Below, piece by piece: positions 1 through 8,620 of a stretch of 64,000 nucleotides of DNA. The DNA is from Calothrix brevissima NIES-22 (GTDB lineage: Bacteria; Cyanobacteriota; Cyanobacteriia; Cyanobacteriales; Nostocaceae): positions 1,116,001 through 1,180,000 of the forward strand of contig NZ_AP018207.1 in the NCBI RefSeq assembly GCF_002367995.1, given 5' to 3'. The position numbers and the translations under genes were made by a program. Below the pieces are notes generated by a model, which was not told where the DNA came from, ran no database searches, and saw nothing but the letters and a program-made list of their open reading frames with translations. Each line of letters starts with the position of its first letter. Position 1 is the stretch's first letter.

Positions 1-45
1 GCCGAAAATGTTGGGTTTTGTTCCTCAACCCAACCTACATTTATC
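1..45. repeat. Half copy of a palindromic dispersed repeat
   Basis: The left edge carries a TTGGGTT-rich segment that matches, in reverse complement, the segment at about 44056-44092 (TGTAGGTTGGGTTGAGGAAC core). It looks like one arm of a dispersed palindromic repeat that lies beyond the 3' end of the kinase gene. Only one arm is inside the window, so its full extent is unknown. Confidence 0.6.
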
Positions 46-65
46 CTTAACTGAACCGTATTGCG

Positions 66-1787
66 CTATAAATTACTGGGTATGGTTTTAAATTTTTCGG
101 CTGAACCTAAAGAATAATCATCTAATTTAAAATCTGCAAAAGGTTTCTTCTCTAAGCGATTTCTCAAGGCTTCATCAACAATTACACCTGATGATTTATT
201 TTTGACGCCAATAATAATAATACTTCTTTGATATGCAGTTAAATCTTGACTGGCTTGACAATCACTGCGTTGAAATTGTCCTAAATTTAATAAGCGATAA
301 CCCTTAACGCTGGGTGTATTACTAAATAATTTTTTGGCTAAAAGTTGGATTTGTTGAGAACGTTCTAAAGCGCGGCGTTGTTCAATTACTGTATCACCTT
401 CACAAGAAGCTGTACCTACAGAGATAATTTCGCTGGGATTTTCCATTATCTTCTGAATACCTTCTTGTTCTAAGTTTAACTTTAAGGCTTCCAGACTGAT
501 AACTTTATCGTTATATTTAATTTGGAAGTTACTGCCTAAAAGCCATTTATATTCTATAGATAAAACAGCGATATTAAACTCAGCGCTTCTACCTTGACTA
601 TCTTGTCCTTCTACATAAGGGAAATAATCTACTTTACCTTTTCTTTCTGGTGCTTGTCCATAATTAGGTAAGGAATTAAATTTGAGATTTCCTAAGAATA
701 AAGCTATTAAACCTAGTAAACCTAATGATGCAATTAAAGCGGCAATTAATGCAATTAAGGGGAGTTTTTCTGGTGGCTTTTCGGGAGATTTAACAGTTTT
801 AATTGCTGGTGCAGGTAACTGTGCAGTTTGGTGAGTATCCGGTGCAGTTACTGTTGTAGTTGTAGTTATACTGGCATTTAATATCTTTTCAATTTCGGCT
901 AATTTATCTAAAATTTCTTGAACATTGGCGGGACGGTTTTCAATTTCCGGAGCCATTAACCAATCAATTAAATTTAATAATAAACTAGAAATATTATTTG
1001 TCCGATTTCGCCAATGCAAAACATTATGCTGAATATCGTACATTTCTAAAGGATGGTAACCTGTGAGTAAAAATACAAAGGTGCGTCCTAAAGCAAAAAA
1101 ATCTGATTGGGGTACGGCTGCGCCATGCATTTGTTCTGGGGCGCTATAGCCAGATGATAAAATTGCAGTTTCCCCATTTAAAGATTGAGCGAATTCTTTA
1201 GCTGTGCCAAAATCAATTAACACCAAATCTCCCCCATCTTTTTTACCTTGGGTATCTGGTGAACTGCGCAGCATAATATTACTAGGTTTAATATCCCGAT
1301 GTAGATATTGCTGACTATGTAAGACAGCTAAAATCTCTAGTAATTGTCTCAACCAATATATAGCTTGTGTTTGGGAAATGGGGAGATTTTCTTGTTGTTT
1401 CAGCCATTGTTCTAAATTAAGTCCGTCAATTTTCTCCATTGCTAGACAGTGCAATAATAAACCGTTGCGGGTTTGATATTGAAAGTAGCCATCGACTTGG
1501 GGTATACCGGAATGATTTAACTGTTTGAGTACGGTAACTTCTTGCTGAAATAGTTCGACTAACTCAGGTTCATTAGATAAATTTTCTCTGAGTACTTTGA
1601 TGATTTTTGGTGTGTCTTGTGCGTATGCTTCATATATTCTGCTAAAACCAGTTTTTTCACTTAATAAGCGCGTAACACGGTAGCGTCCTAAAAGTTGCAA
1701 TTGGGAACCACAACTTTGACAAAAACGATGTTCCTCCTGGCTGGATTGATTGGGTTGAGGACAAACTGGATTAATACAAAGGCTCAT
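66..1787 (-). CDS. Membrane-anchored Ser/Thr protein kinase with N-terminal zinc ribbon
   Basis: Probable eukaryotic-type Ser/Thr kinase of 573 aa. The N-terminus has a Cys-x4-Cys pair (C4, C9) and a Cys-x2-Cys pair (about C23, C26), as in the zinc ribbons of many cyanobacterial kinases. The kinase domain spans about residues 33-300 and shows HRDIKPSN (catalytic loop), LIDFGTAKEF (DFG) and SAPEQ (APE). After a Thr/Pro-rich linker there is one transmembrane helix (about 343-368), then about 200 residues of unknown fold that would be on the outer side. The kinase would face the cytoplasm and the tail could sense or bind something outside. No substrate can be deduced. It ends near the left edge and has no obvious operon partner. 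The ATG start is well placed directly before the zinc ribbon. Confidence 0.9.
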   Translation of the reverse strand: MSLCINPVCPQPNQSSQEEHRFCQSCGSQLQLLGRYRVTRLLSEKTGFSRIYEAYAQDTPKIIKVLRENLSNEPELVELFQQEVTVLKQLNHSGIPQVDGYFQYQTRNGLLLHCLAMEKIDGLNLEQWLKQQENLPISQTQAIYWLRQLLEILAVLHSQQYLHRDIKPSNIMLRSSPDTQGKKDGGDLVLIDFGTAKEFAQSLNGETAILSSGYSAPEQMHGAAVPQSDFFALGRTFVFLLTGYHPLEMYDIQHNVLHWRNRTNNISSLLLNLIDWLMAPEIENRPANVQEILDKLAEIEKILNASITTTTTVTAPDTHQTAQLPAPAIKTVKSPEKPPEKLPLIALIAALIASLGLLGLIALFLGNLKFNSLPNYGQAPERKGKVDYFPYVEGQDSQGRSAEFNIAVLSIEYKWLLGSNFQIKYNDKVISLEALKLNLEQEGIQKIMENPSEIISVGTASCEGDTVIEQRRALERSQQIQLLAKKLFSNTPSVKGYRLLNLGQFQRSDCQASQDLTAYQRSIIIIGVKNKSSGVIVDEALRNRLEKKPFADFKLDDYSLGSAEKFKTIPSNL

Positions 1788-1936
1788 GATTAGTTAATAG
1801 GTAATATTTAAGAATTAAGGATATAGAAGCAAGAATGGCTAGAAATTTTTTGCCGCAAAATTAATTACAGACAAACTTGGATATCAAAACTTCTCTACAT
1901 CCTAGCTTTGTGTAAGCTATCTATATCCTGCATCCT

Positions 1937-2800
1937 TCAAACTTTACATTTGTGTTGATTTAAGAATGCTGCTACAGTTTGGTTAAAGGCTTCTGGTTGT
2001 GTTAAGAAAGGCCAATGATTTCCGGGAACTTGGCAGATGCTTAAGTTTTTTAGATGAGTTTTGTAGGGTTTTAGTTGCCAATCTTGACGATTTACGCCTT
2101 TTTGGGGTTGGATGAAGAGAGTTGGTAAATAAACTGGCTCTGTTAACCCAGGTACGCGCATGACATCTTCAAAAATGCGATCGCGGGCGGCTATAGTAAA
2201 TTTACTCCCCCAACTACCATCAGGCTTTTGTTCAATTCCAGCATCAAAAACTTGCTGATGTAAATCAGTCCAACCTTGATATTGGCTTAATTGTTGCGCT
2301 TGCTGTTTAGCTGACTCGTAACTAACAAAAGGCCCCATGCTTTTAAGAAACGGTAAAACGCGGTATAACAGGGGAAATGTCAGTTTAAAGTAGCTGGGCA
2401 TTTTCCAGATGAAGATGGGATCTATCAAAATCATACTCCGCAACCGTTCTGGATTTTGTCTCGCCCAGATAGCGGCTAATTTACCCGTCCATGAATGACT
2501 AACAACATGGGCACTAGACCATCCTAAACTATCCATCAGGGCTTCTAAATCCGCGATCGCACTTTCAAAGCTATAATCATCTTCCGGCTTGCTGCTTTCG
2601 CCATGACCGCGCATATCTGGGGCAACTATATGGTAATCTGCGGCTAGATAATCCCCTAAGCTAGACCATACTAAGGCATTGTCGGCTAAACCATGTAATA
2701 GCAATAAGGGTTCTTGACCTTGGTGCCACTCTAAGTAAGACAGCTGGATGTCAGACTTGGAGAAGCTTTGACGTATAGGCATCATTACATATCCACCCAC
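1937..2800 (-). CDS. Alpha/beta hydrolase
   Basis: An alpha/beta-hydrolase fold enzyme of up to 287 aa. Seen: oxyanion-hole HG motif in LLLHGLADNALVW, DMRGHGESS after strand 4, a nucleophile elbow SHSWTG (Ser in the G/S-x-S-x-G position), an acidic region LFIQPQ, and a late His in PGNHWPF, giving a plausible Ser-Asp/Glu-His triad. The first six residues may be spurious because a second ATG (MPIRQSF) lies slightly downstream. The family contains esterases, epoxide hydrolases and C-C hydrolases, and nothing here picks the substrate. No signal peptide, so probably cytoplasmic. It is codirectional with the kinase gene but separated from it by about 150 bp of AT-rich DNA. Confidence 0.9.
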   Translation of the reverse strand: MGGYVMMPIRQSFSKSDIQLSYLEWHQGQEPLLLLHGLADNALVWSSLGDYLAADYHIVAPDMRGHGESSKPEDDYSFESAIADLEALMDSLGWSSAHVVSHSWTGKLAAIWARQNPERLRSMILIDPIFIWKMPSYFKLTFPLLYRVLPFLKSMGPFVSYESAKQQAQQLSQYQGWTDLHQQVFDAGIEQKPDGSWGSKFTIAARDRIFEDVMRVPGLTEPVYLPTLFIQPQKGVNRQDWQLKPYKTHLKNLSICQVPGNHWPFLTQPEAFNQTVAAFLNQHKCKV

Positions 2801-2894
2801 AGATAGAACTTCGCGCTTATATGTTATCGCGAAAAGAAAAATGCTTGCACTGTGGCGAGGATGCTGTTGGTGAATACAGATTGCAACAGTTATA

Positions 2895-3045
2895 GCGCTA
2901 ACCCGATATACCGCCCGCAGGCTGGAAGCCTGGGGCTATTGGTACGAAGCCTGCCTTCGCAGGCTTAATTTCTTAGCCTGCGAAGGCAGGCTTTGTTCGA
3001 TTAGCCGCACCCTTCTAGGGTGACGGCGGTATGTCGGGTTAGCGC
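2895..3045. repeat. Four-hairpin palindromic element, copy A
   Basis: A complete copy of the ~150-bp element found repeatedly in this window. The outer stem pairs GCTAACCCGATATACCGCC with its near-perfect complement at 3027-3045. Inside are hairpin 1 (CAGGCT-GGA-AGCCTG), hairpins 2 and 3 (AGCCTGC-CTTC-GCAGGCT and AGCCTGC-GAAG-GCAGGCT, also fully complementary to each other) and hairpin 4 (CACCC-TTCTA-GGGTG). Its right flank (3048-3066) is nearly the same as the right flank of copy C (9402-9420), so the mobile unit may extend slightly past the stem. Confidence 0.9.
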
Positions 3046-3079
3046 GAAAACTATTGATATCAGTATTTGGGCTTGATAT

Positions 3080-3415
3080 TTAACCCACAGCATAATCTGT
3101 AAATTGGCGTTTAAATGGCGAATGAAAGCCGATGACAATATCTTGCTTGGGGATACCTAAAGAAGCTAAATCTTCTCCTACTTCATTTTCTGTACCATTG
3201 TGTTGCAGCCAAACCTTACCATCTTTAATATCTAAATGTAAAAAACAACCATAAACACGACGTTGATTTTTCCAGCCGACATTTACAAGTTGATAGTGGT
3301 GATGTTCTGTATCAAAAATTAATTGGGTTTCAATTTCTGGGTCTTGATTAGAAATTGCCGCATATTCTTGGAGAAGTTGCTGAATTATTTGTTGGTATTT
3401 TGTTAGTTTATCCAT
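3080..3415 (-). CDS. xisI: XisI-family protein
   Basis: A 111-aa protein recognised as an XisI-family member. XisI was named as a control factor for excision of the fdxN element in heterocystous cyanobacteria, and the family is found in many copies across cyanobacterial genomes. Features seen: N-terminal helix (KYQQIIQQLLQEYA), a central strand-rich part with HHHYQLVNVGW and RRVYGCFLHLDIKDGKVW, and the C-terminal GIPKQDIVIGFHSP block typical of the family. Its start overlaps the end of xisH by 13 bp, so the two are almost certainly co-translated. No XisF-type recombinase or fdxN element border is visible nearby, so a role in excision cannot be assumed. Confidence 0.9.
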   Translation of the reverse strand: MDKLTKYQQIIQQLLQEYAAISNQDPEIETQLIFDTEHHHYQLVNVGWKNQRRVYGCFLHLDIKDGKVWLQHNGTENEVGEDLASLGIPKQDIVIGFHSPFKRQFTDYAVG

Positions 3416-3819
3416 TCAATAATCTCCTCCGTTGCAGGCTGATAAGTAATCAATTTCAGTTGATATGTTTTGATAATATTTTGCACAAGTCTGATAGTAA
3501 AGAAGGAAGTATATGTATCGAGGGGAACCGCTAAATAGAGAGTACGGTCTGGTTCTTGTTCAGATAATGCTAGTCGATAGTTGATAAACTGTCCTAAAGC
3601 TGTGTGAAATTCAGAAATCGCAGATGTTTTAAAAAAGCTTTTAATTTCAACAGCAATTTTTTCACCCTCTCTTTCTGCTGCTAGAATTTTTTCTGCGCCT
3701 AAGTCGATGTACATATCCCCTAACTCGAAACTGACTGGTAAGGGATCGTGGGTAATTTTCCACCCTTCTTTTTCTAGCCCTTTTTTGACTGCGTTGTGAA
3801 AGATATCTCTGGCTGGCAT
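3403..3819 (-). CDS. xisH: XisH-family protein (restriction-endonuclease-like fold)
   Basis: A 138-aa XisH-family protein, partner of the downstream overlapping xisI. The N-terminal MPARDIFHNAVKKGLEKEGW is characteristic. The centre carries a D...E-x-K arrangement (DLGAEKILAAEREGEKIAVEIKSF), consistent with the PD-(D/E)xK nuclease-like fold attributed to the family, followed by a helix (EFHTALGQFINYRLAL). Known: XisH and XisI were described as controlling fdxN element excision in Anabaena. Inference: with the element itself absent from view, the pair may act as an independent nuclease-like module. The region upstream holds the 21-bp array rather than another gene. Confidence 0.9.
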   Translation of the reverse strand: MPARDIFHNAVKKGLEKEGWKITHDPLPVSFELGDMYIDLGAEKILAAEREGEKIAVEIKSFFKTSAISEFHTALGQFINYRLALSEQEPDRTLYLAVPLDTYTSFFTIRLVQNIIKTYQLKLITYQPATEEIIEWIN

Positions 3820-4053
3820 AACATAAAATTATAAAGGTTTTTCTCTGTTGTTATACTTCCGTTCATCAGGTGAAAAATGAGTAAATCGGGGGTTTGAGGA
3901 AAATTCTCATTTGTTACAAGTAGGTTGGCAATAACGCCCAAAGATATGCAAGCGATACCTGGGTTGGGCTACGCCAACGCACCCTCACGTTACCTGAAAC
4001 TGCTACAGGGCGATACCTACGGCGGGCAAAGCCTACGCAAATTCAGTATATTG
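3820..4053. other. Intergenic spacer before 21-bp array
   Basis: Non-coding spacer upstream of xisH. It contains a GC-richer stretch (about 3950-4040) of the kind 'gggttgggctacgccaacgc', which resembles dispersed cyanobacterial repeat debris. No promoter could be picked with confidence. Confidence 0.5.
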
Positions 4054-4368
4054 TCTATTCACGAGGAAAATATTCTCATTAATGGAGTTCAAAGCCTCAT
4101 TTACGAGGAAAATATCCTCATTAACGGAGTTCAAAGCCTCATTCACGAGGAAAATATCCTCATTAATGGAGTTCAAAGCCTCATTTACGAGGAAAATATC
4201 CTCATTAATGGAGTTCCAAGCCTCATTCACGAGGAAAATATCCTCATTAATGGAGTTCAAAGCCTCATTCACGAGGAAAATATCCTCATTAATGGAGTTC
4301 AAAGCCTCATTCACGAAGAAAATATCCTCATTAATGGAGTTCAAAGCCTCATTCACGAGGTTCTTTTT
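4054..4368. repeat. 21-bp phased tandem array 1 (42-bp double unit)
   Basis: Fifteen consecutive 21-bp units with no indel. Two unit types alternate: CTCATTAATGGAGTTCAAAGC and CTCATTCACGAGGAAAATATC (bases 3-6 CATT almost invariant). Units start at 4075, 4096, 4117 and so on, with a degenerate first unit at 4054 and a last one ending at 4368. Because 42 is a multiple of 3, three overlapping frames are open across it, but the peptides are simple repeats with no ribosome-binding context and are not called as genes. It lies about 230 bp upstream of the TPR-CHAT gene. Confidence 0.95.
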
Positions 4369-4600
4369 TAAGTTCGCATCCTTTTTTACCTAAAATTGCG
4401 CCTGGGTGATGCTTGCGGCGGGTTACGCCAACGGATTCATCAACAGTTGAGAGAGAAACTGGAAAAGTTTAGTAGCTAGTTTTTTTGTTGAATATACCTC
4501 AAAAACCCATCACCTATGATGAAATTTTACACTTTTCAGGAATTTAGGTTGCTAGTGTTGAGTTTATCTCATAATAAAATTACTTCTCACGCTCTTACCC

Positions 4601-7600
4601 ATGAACGAACAGCGTCAGCAAGCCTATCTCAACCTCATTCGCAGCCTGTTAAATTGTCGTAGTAACGATGAAGTTCAAGAAATTTTAGCAGCAAACCAAG
4701 ATTTACTGGATATTGGCTTATTGCAGAAGATAGAAGCAGTAGCACAGATGTGTTCCCAACACGGGGATGAGAAGACAGCGAATAGGTTGCAAAATTTAGC
4801 AATGCAACTAGGGGAAGCGTTGAATCTAGATAATCAAGTAGATTTGCAATCTCTCAGTGAGGAGGAGATACAAGCATATCTCCAATTCTTGATGGAGGTA
4901 CTACAAGCAACCGTAAAAAGTAGGGGTGATTCCCAGGTAGTTTACCCCTTGCTGGCAAGGAATACAGACAAGCTTGACGGAATGTTAGCAGAAATATTGC
5001 GCCAGTGGTGGACAAATATACTAACGGAAGTTGCACCAGATGTAGCGCAACCTTACGCTTCAGCTATTGGTGATTTTAGTAATCTGATTAGTCAGTATCC
5101 CTTAAGCAGTAAAGCCAACAACATGGAAATTGCTATTACTGGCTATCAAATAGCTTTAACTATTTTCACCCGCATTACTTTTCCCCAAGAGTGGGCAATA
5201 ACGAAAAATAATCTGGGTAACGCCTACTGTAACCGAATCAAGGGAGATCAAGCAGATAATATTGAAAAAGCAATTCAAGCCTACACAGATGCTTTGGAAG
5301 TCAGAAACCGCGAAACTTTACCTCTAGATTGGGCAATAACGAAAAATAATTTGGGCAACGCCTACGATAAAAGAATCAAAGGAGATAAAGCAGATAATAT
5401 CGAAAAAGCAATCAAAGCCTACACAGATGCTTTGCAAGTCAGAAACCGCCAAGTATTTTCCCAACAATGGTCAGCAACACAAGATAATTTAGGCACTGCT
5501 TACTATAACAGAATTAAGGGTAACAGAGCAGAAAATATTGAACTTGCAATCAAATCCTACAAAGATGCGTTGGAAGTCAGAAATCATGAAACATTGCCCC
5601 AAGAATGGGCAATGACACAAGACAATTTAGGAAATGCTTACTGTGAGAGAATATTCGGCGATAGAGTAGAAAATATTGAACTTGCAATCAAATCCTACAA
5701 AGATGCTTTAAAGGTAAGAACCTACGAAAGATTACCCTTAAATTGGGCTGCCACTCAAAATAATTTAGGCACTGCTTACTATAACAGAATCAAGGGAAAT
5801 AGAGTAAAAAATCTTGAACTTGCAATTAAAGCCTATATAAATGCTTTAAAAGTGAGAACACGCAAAAATTTGCCTCTAGACTGGGCTGAGACTCAAAGTA
5901 ATCTAGCCCTTGTTTACATTGACAGAATTAAGGAAGAAAAAGCAGATAATATCGAAAAAGCAATTTCTGCTTATATCGCTAATTTAGAAGTATATACTTG
6001 TGAGAGCCTCCCTCAACAATGGGCAATCACACAAAATAATTTGGGCATTGCTTATGTTGAAAGAATTAAGGGAGATAGAGCAGAAAATTTTGAACTTGCT
6101 ATCAAAGCTTATATAAATGCTTTAGAAGTTAGAACCCGCGAAAGCTTTCCTTTAGATTGGGCCGCAACGCAAAATAATCTAGGAAATGCTTACCGCAACA
6201 GAATATTAGGAGACAGACACGATAATCTACAAATGGCGATCGCTGCTTATACTGCTGCTTTAACTGTCACAACCAGGGAAGCTTTGCCTCAATATCATGC
6301 AGAATCTTTGTTTGGACTGGGAATTGCTTACCAAAACACAAACCAGTTTACCTCAGCTTACGATCAGTTTAAATCTGCCATTGCCACAGTAGAATCTTTA
6401 CGGTCAGAAATCATTTCTGGGGAGGAAAGCAAACGCAAGCAAGCGGAATCCTTTAACCAAGTTTATAGCAGCATGGTGGAAGTTTGCCTGGAATTAGATA
6501 ATATTACTGAAGCGATTGAATATGTTGAACGTAGTAAAACCCGCAATTTAGTCGAACAAATCCTCGAACGTGACTCTAAAACTTTCTTCCCCGCAGATGT
6601 TGTCACTCAACTAGAAACATACAGGGATGAAATAGCGACAGGACAATATCAAATCCAAAATGGCAAAGCTGAAAATCCTCAAGAATTAGCACAACATTTG
6701 CAACAGTTGCGACAGCAGCGTAATGAATTGCAAAACCGCTATTTACCCGTTGGTTATGGTTTCAAATTTGATTCCTTTCAAGCTTCTTTGGATGATCGTA
6801 CAGCCATTATTGAGTGGTATATTCTCAACGACAAAATTCTGGCGTTTATTGTCACAAAAAGAGAAGAATTAAGTGTTTGGCAATCCAAACCAGAAGACCT
6901 GGAAGCCTTGTATGATTGGCTAGATCAATATTTACAGAACTACGACGAACAAAAAGACCAGTGGCGAAATAGCTTAGGGGAAAAACTTGAACAATTAGCC
7001 TCGATTCTGCACATTGATGAAATATTAACCCAGATACCAAAGCACTGCGATAATCTCATCCTAATTCCCCATCGATTCCTGCATTTATTCCCCCTTCATG
7101 CACTCCCAGTAAATCAAAATTCTGAAAATTCGCTTTGTCTTCTAGATTTATGTGCTGGTGGTGTGAGTTATGCACCCAGTTGTCAACTACTGCAACAGGT
7201 GCAACAGCGCAAACGTCCTGATTTTCAATCCCTGTTTGCAATTCAAAACCCCACAGGCGATTTAAACTATACAGATTTAGAAGTACAAGTTATTCAAAGT
7301 TACTTTAATCCTGCCAATGTCCTGAAAAAAACAGCAGCAACACTCACAGCAATTAATAATTCTGACTTAAATACTTACCACTGCACCCACTTTAGCTGTC
7401 ACGGATATTTTAACTTAACAAATCCCGGTAAATCTGCGCTAATTTTAGCCAATGCACCCGTTGCTGAAACACCAACAAAACCAGACTCCGAACGTTACCT
7501 GAATGTGCGAGCAGGGGAAACAGACGATTTAGAAAAAGATCTTACTCTAGATAAAATCTTCAGTCTCAAATTAGAAAAATGTCGTCTCGTCACCCTTTCC

Positions 7601-8020
7601 GCCTGCGAAACTGGATTAATTGATTTTCAAAATGCCAGTGACGAATATATTGGTTTACCTAGCGGTTTTCTATTAGCAGGTAGCCCCAGTGTTGTTAGTT
7701 CACTTTGGAAAGTAGATGACCTATCCACCAGCTTTTTAATGATTAAATTCTACGAAAACTTATTCAAACTTGATCGCCTCGAAGCAGGAGATATTGCCAT
7801 AGCCCTTCAGCAAGCTCAAATATGGCTGCGAAATCTGACTATTGAGGGATTAAACCAATTTTTGGAGGAACACAAACCCCAAATTGAAACCGTCCTTGCT
7901 CAACTAAGAGTAGGACAACGCATTATATTTCAAGAATCTTTGAAACTAATCAAGCAACGTCAACCGCTACCTTTTGCAAATCCCTACTACTGGGCTGGAT
8001 TTACAGCTTCTGGACTCTAA
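4601..8020 (+). CDS. TPR-CHAT protein (caspase-like peptidase)
   Basis: A 1139-aa protein with an N-terminal helical region, about eight TPR-like units of roughly 49 aa (about residues 175-600; consensus WAxTQNNLGNAYxxRIKGDRAENIE), a helical linker, and a C-terminal CHAT domain. The catalytic pair is visible: His934 in HFSCHG and Cys1002 in TLSACETG. CHAT domains are caspase-like Cys peptidases. TPR-CHAT proteins act in several bacterial immunity and signalling systems, with TPRs holding the trigger or substrate. There is no signal peptide, so it is probably cytoplasmic. It is preceded by the 21-bp array and ends in a 4-bp tail-to-tail overlap with a small gene on the other strand. The substrate is unknown. 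Confidence 0.93.
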   Translation: MNEQRQQAYLNLIRSLLNCRSNDEVQEILAANQDLLDIGLLQKIEAVAQMCSQHGDEKTANRLQNLAMQLGEALNLDNQVDLQSLSEEEIQAYLQFLMEVLQATVKSRGDSQVVYPLLARNTDKLDGMLAEILRQWWTNILTEVAPDVAQPYASAIGDFSNLISQYPLSSKANNMEIAITGYQIALTIFTRITFPQEWAITKNNLGNAYCNRIKGDQADNIEKAIQAYTDALEVRNRETLPLDWAITKNNLGNAYDKRIKGDKADNIEKAIKAYTDALQVRNRQVFSQQWSATQDNLGTAYYNRIKGNRAENIELAIKSYKDALEVRNHETLPQEWAMTQDNLGNAYCERIFGDRVENIELAIKSYKDALKVRTYERLPLNWAATQNNLGTAYYNRIKGNRVKNLELAIKAYINALKVRTRKNLPLDWAETQSNLALVYIDRIKEEKADNIEKAISAYIANLEVYTCESLPQQWAITQNNLGIAYVERIKGDRAENFELAIKAYINALEVRTRESFPLDWAATQNNLGNAYRNRILGDRHDNLQMAIAAYTAALTVTTREALPQYHAESLFGLGIAYQNTNQFTSAYDQFKSAIATVESLRSEIISGEESKRKQAESFNQVYSSMVEVCLELDNITEAIEYVERSKTRNLVEQILERDSKTFFPADVVTQLETYRDEIATGQYQIQNGKAENPQELAQHLQQLRQQRNELQNRYLPVGYGFKFDSFQASLDDRTAIIEWYILNDKILAFIVTKREELSVWQSKPEDLEALYDWLDQYLQNYDEQKDQWRNSLGEKLEQLASILHIDEILTQIPKHCDNLILIPHRFLHLFPLHALPVNQNSENSLCLLDLCAGGVSYAPSCQLLQQVQQRKRPDFQSLFAIQNPTGDLNYTDLEVQVIQSYFNPANVLKKTAATLTAINNSDLNTYHCTHFSCHGYFNLTNPGKSALILANAPVAETPTKPDSERYLNVRAGETDDLEKDLTLDKIFSLKLEKCRLVTLSACETGLIDFQNASDEYIGLPSGFLLAGSPSVVSSLWKVDDLSTSFLMIKFYENLFKLDRLEAGDIAIALQQAQIWLRNLTIEGLNQFLEEHKPQIETVLAQLRVGQRIIFQESLKLIKQRQPLPFANPYYWAGFTASGL

Positions 8021-8385
8021 TCACCAGAACCCGGTACTTTACAAAACTGTTTCGCACCCAGTTTAAACACACATATACTAAGTGCCGTCGCAGTACCCAG
8101 AGGAATGCCTGCACTAGCAGCCAATGGTTCTACAATTGGCGCAATTAATCCAGATTCCAAAAATTCTCTGACTTCTTCTTGACAGAGAAATTGGCGGCAT
8201 TTTTCCAGCAAATCATTTAACGATCTATCTGCTTCCTGTGCAGTTTCCCGCATCAGCAGCAGGGGAACTGCATCGTCTAAATAGCCTTCACACTCTTCTA
8301 TAGTATCCAATGCTGTTAAAGCTTCTGGACTATCCGCCAACTGGCTGCGAAATTGAGTAATTTCCTCTGGTGTAACGGTAAGCAT
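8017..8385 (-). CDS. Small conserved-looking hypothetical protein convergent with TPR-CHAT
   Basis: A 122-aa protein of unrecognised family. The first ~85 residues are predicted helical and acidic (EEITQFRSQLADSPEAL, RSLNDLLEKCRQFLCQEEVREFLESG). The last ~35 form a hydrophobic, Gly/Ala-rich segment (EPLAASAGIPLGTATALSIC) that could be a hairpin-like membrane-inserting stretch or a packed core helix, followed by KLGAKQFC. It contains four Cys. It is convergent with the TPR-CHAT gene and their stop codons overlap by 4 bp, an arrangement that would make antisense read-through likely. Its own start is a plain ATG with AT-rich upstream DNA. Function unknown; a link to the CHAT protein is inference from position only. 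Confidence 0.75.
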   Translation of the reverse strand: MLTVTPEEITQFRSQLADSPEALTALDTIEECEGYLDDAVPLLLMRETAQEADRSLNDLLEKCRQFLCQEEVREFLESGLIAPIVEPLAASAGIPLGTATALSICVFKLGAKQFCKVPGSGD

Positions 8386-8493
8386 TTAATAGTTTTAATC
8401 AATCAATAAATACACAAAGCATTCAGAAATTATACATCTAATGATTAATTGAGAGATATGGCGATCGCACTTCCATATTGAATTTATTAGCTA
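8386..8493. other. Spacer upstream of the small hypothetical gene
   Basis: AT-rich non-coding DNA with one HIP1-like GCGATCGC site (8461). It presumably holds the promoter of the gene reading leftwards from 8385. Nothing else is seen. Confidence 0.4.
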
Positions 8494-8580
8494 GCCAACC
8501 CGATATACCGCCCGCAGGCTAGAAGCCTGGGGCTATTGCTACATGAGCTTACCTTCGTGGGCTAGTTTCGTGGGGTAGTT
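8494..8580. repeat. Truncated four-hairpin element, copy B1
   Basis: The left half of the element: outer-stem arm, hairpin 1 and the start of hairpin 2. Its first ~50 bases are almost identical to the left end of copy B2, which starts 127 bp further on. The right half is missing and the copy passes directly into a transposase-gene remnant. Confidence 0.8.
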
Positions 8581-8582
8581 GG

Positions 8583-8612
8583 TTAAAGTTCCCAGTCTTT
8601 CAAAAGAAATTT
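8583..8612 (-). pseudogene. Remnant of the 3' end of a second IS200-like transposase gene
   Basis: Read on the minus strand this encodes KFLLKDWEL followed by TAA. The intact transposase ends KTLFQDWEL followed by TAA, so the last residues, stop codon and reading frame match. With copy B1 beside it, this is best explained as what is left of an older transposase copy. The match is short (10 codons), which limits certainty. Confidence 0.6.
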
Positions 8613-8620
8613 ATTAGCCA

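Noticed and set aside
3925-4393. Three overlapping open frames (both strands) across the 42-bp array
   Set aside because: All are by-products of a repeat whose unit is a multiple of three. The peptides are simple repeats in every frame, with no start context and no family resemblance.
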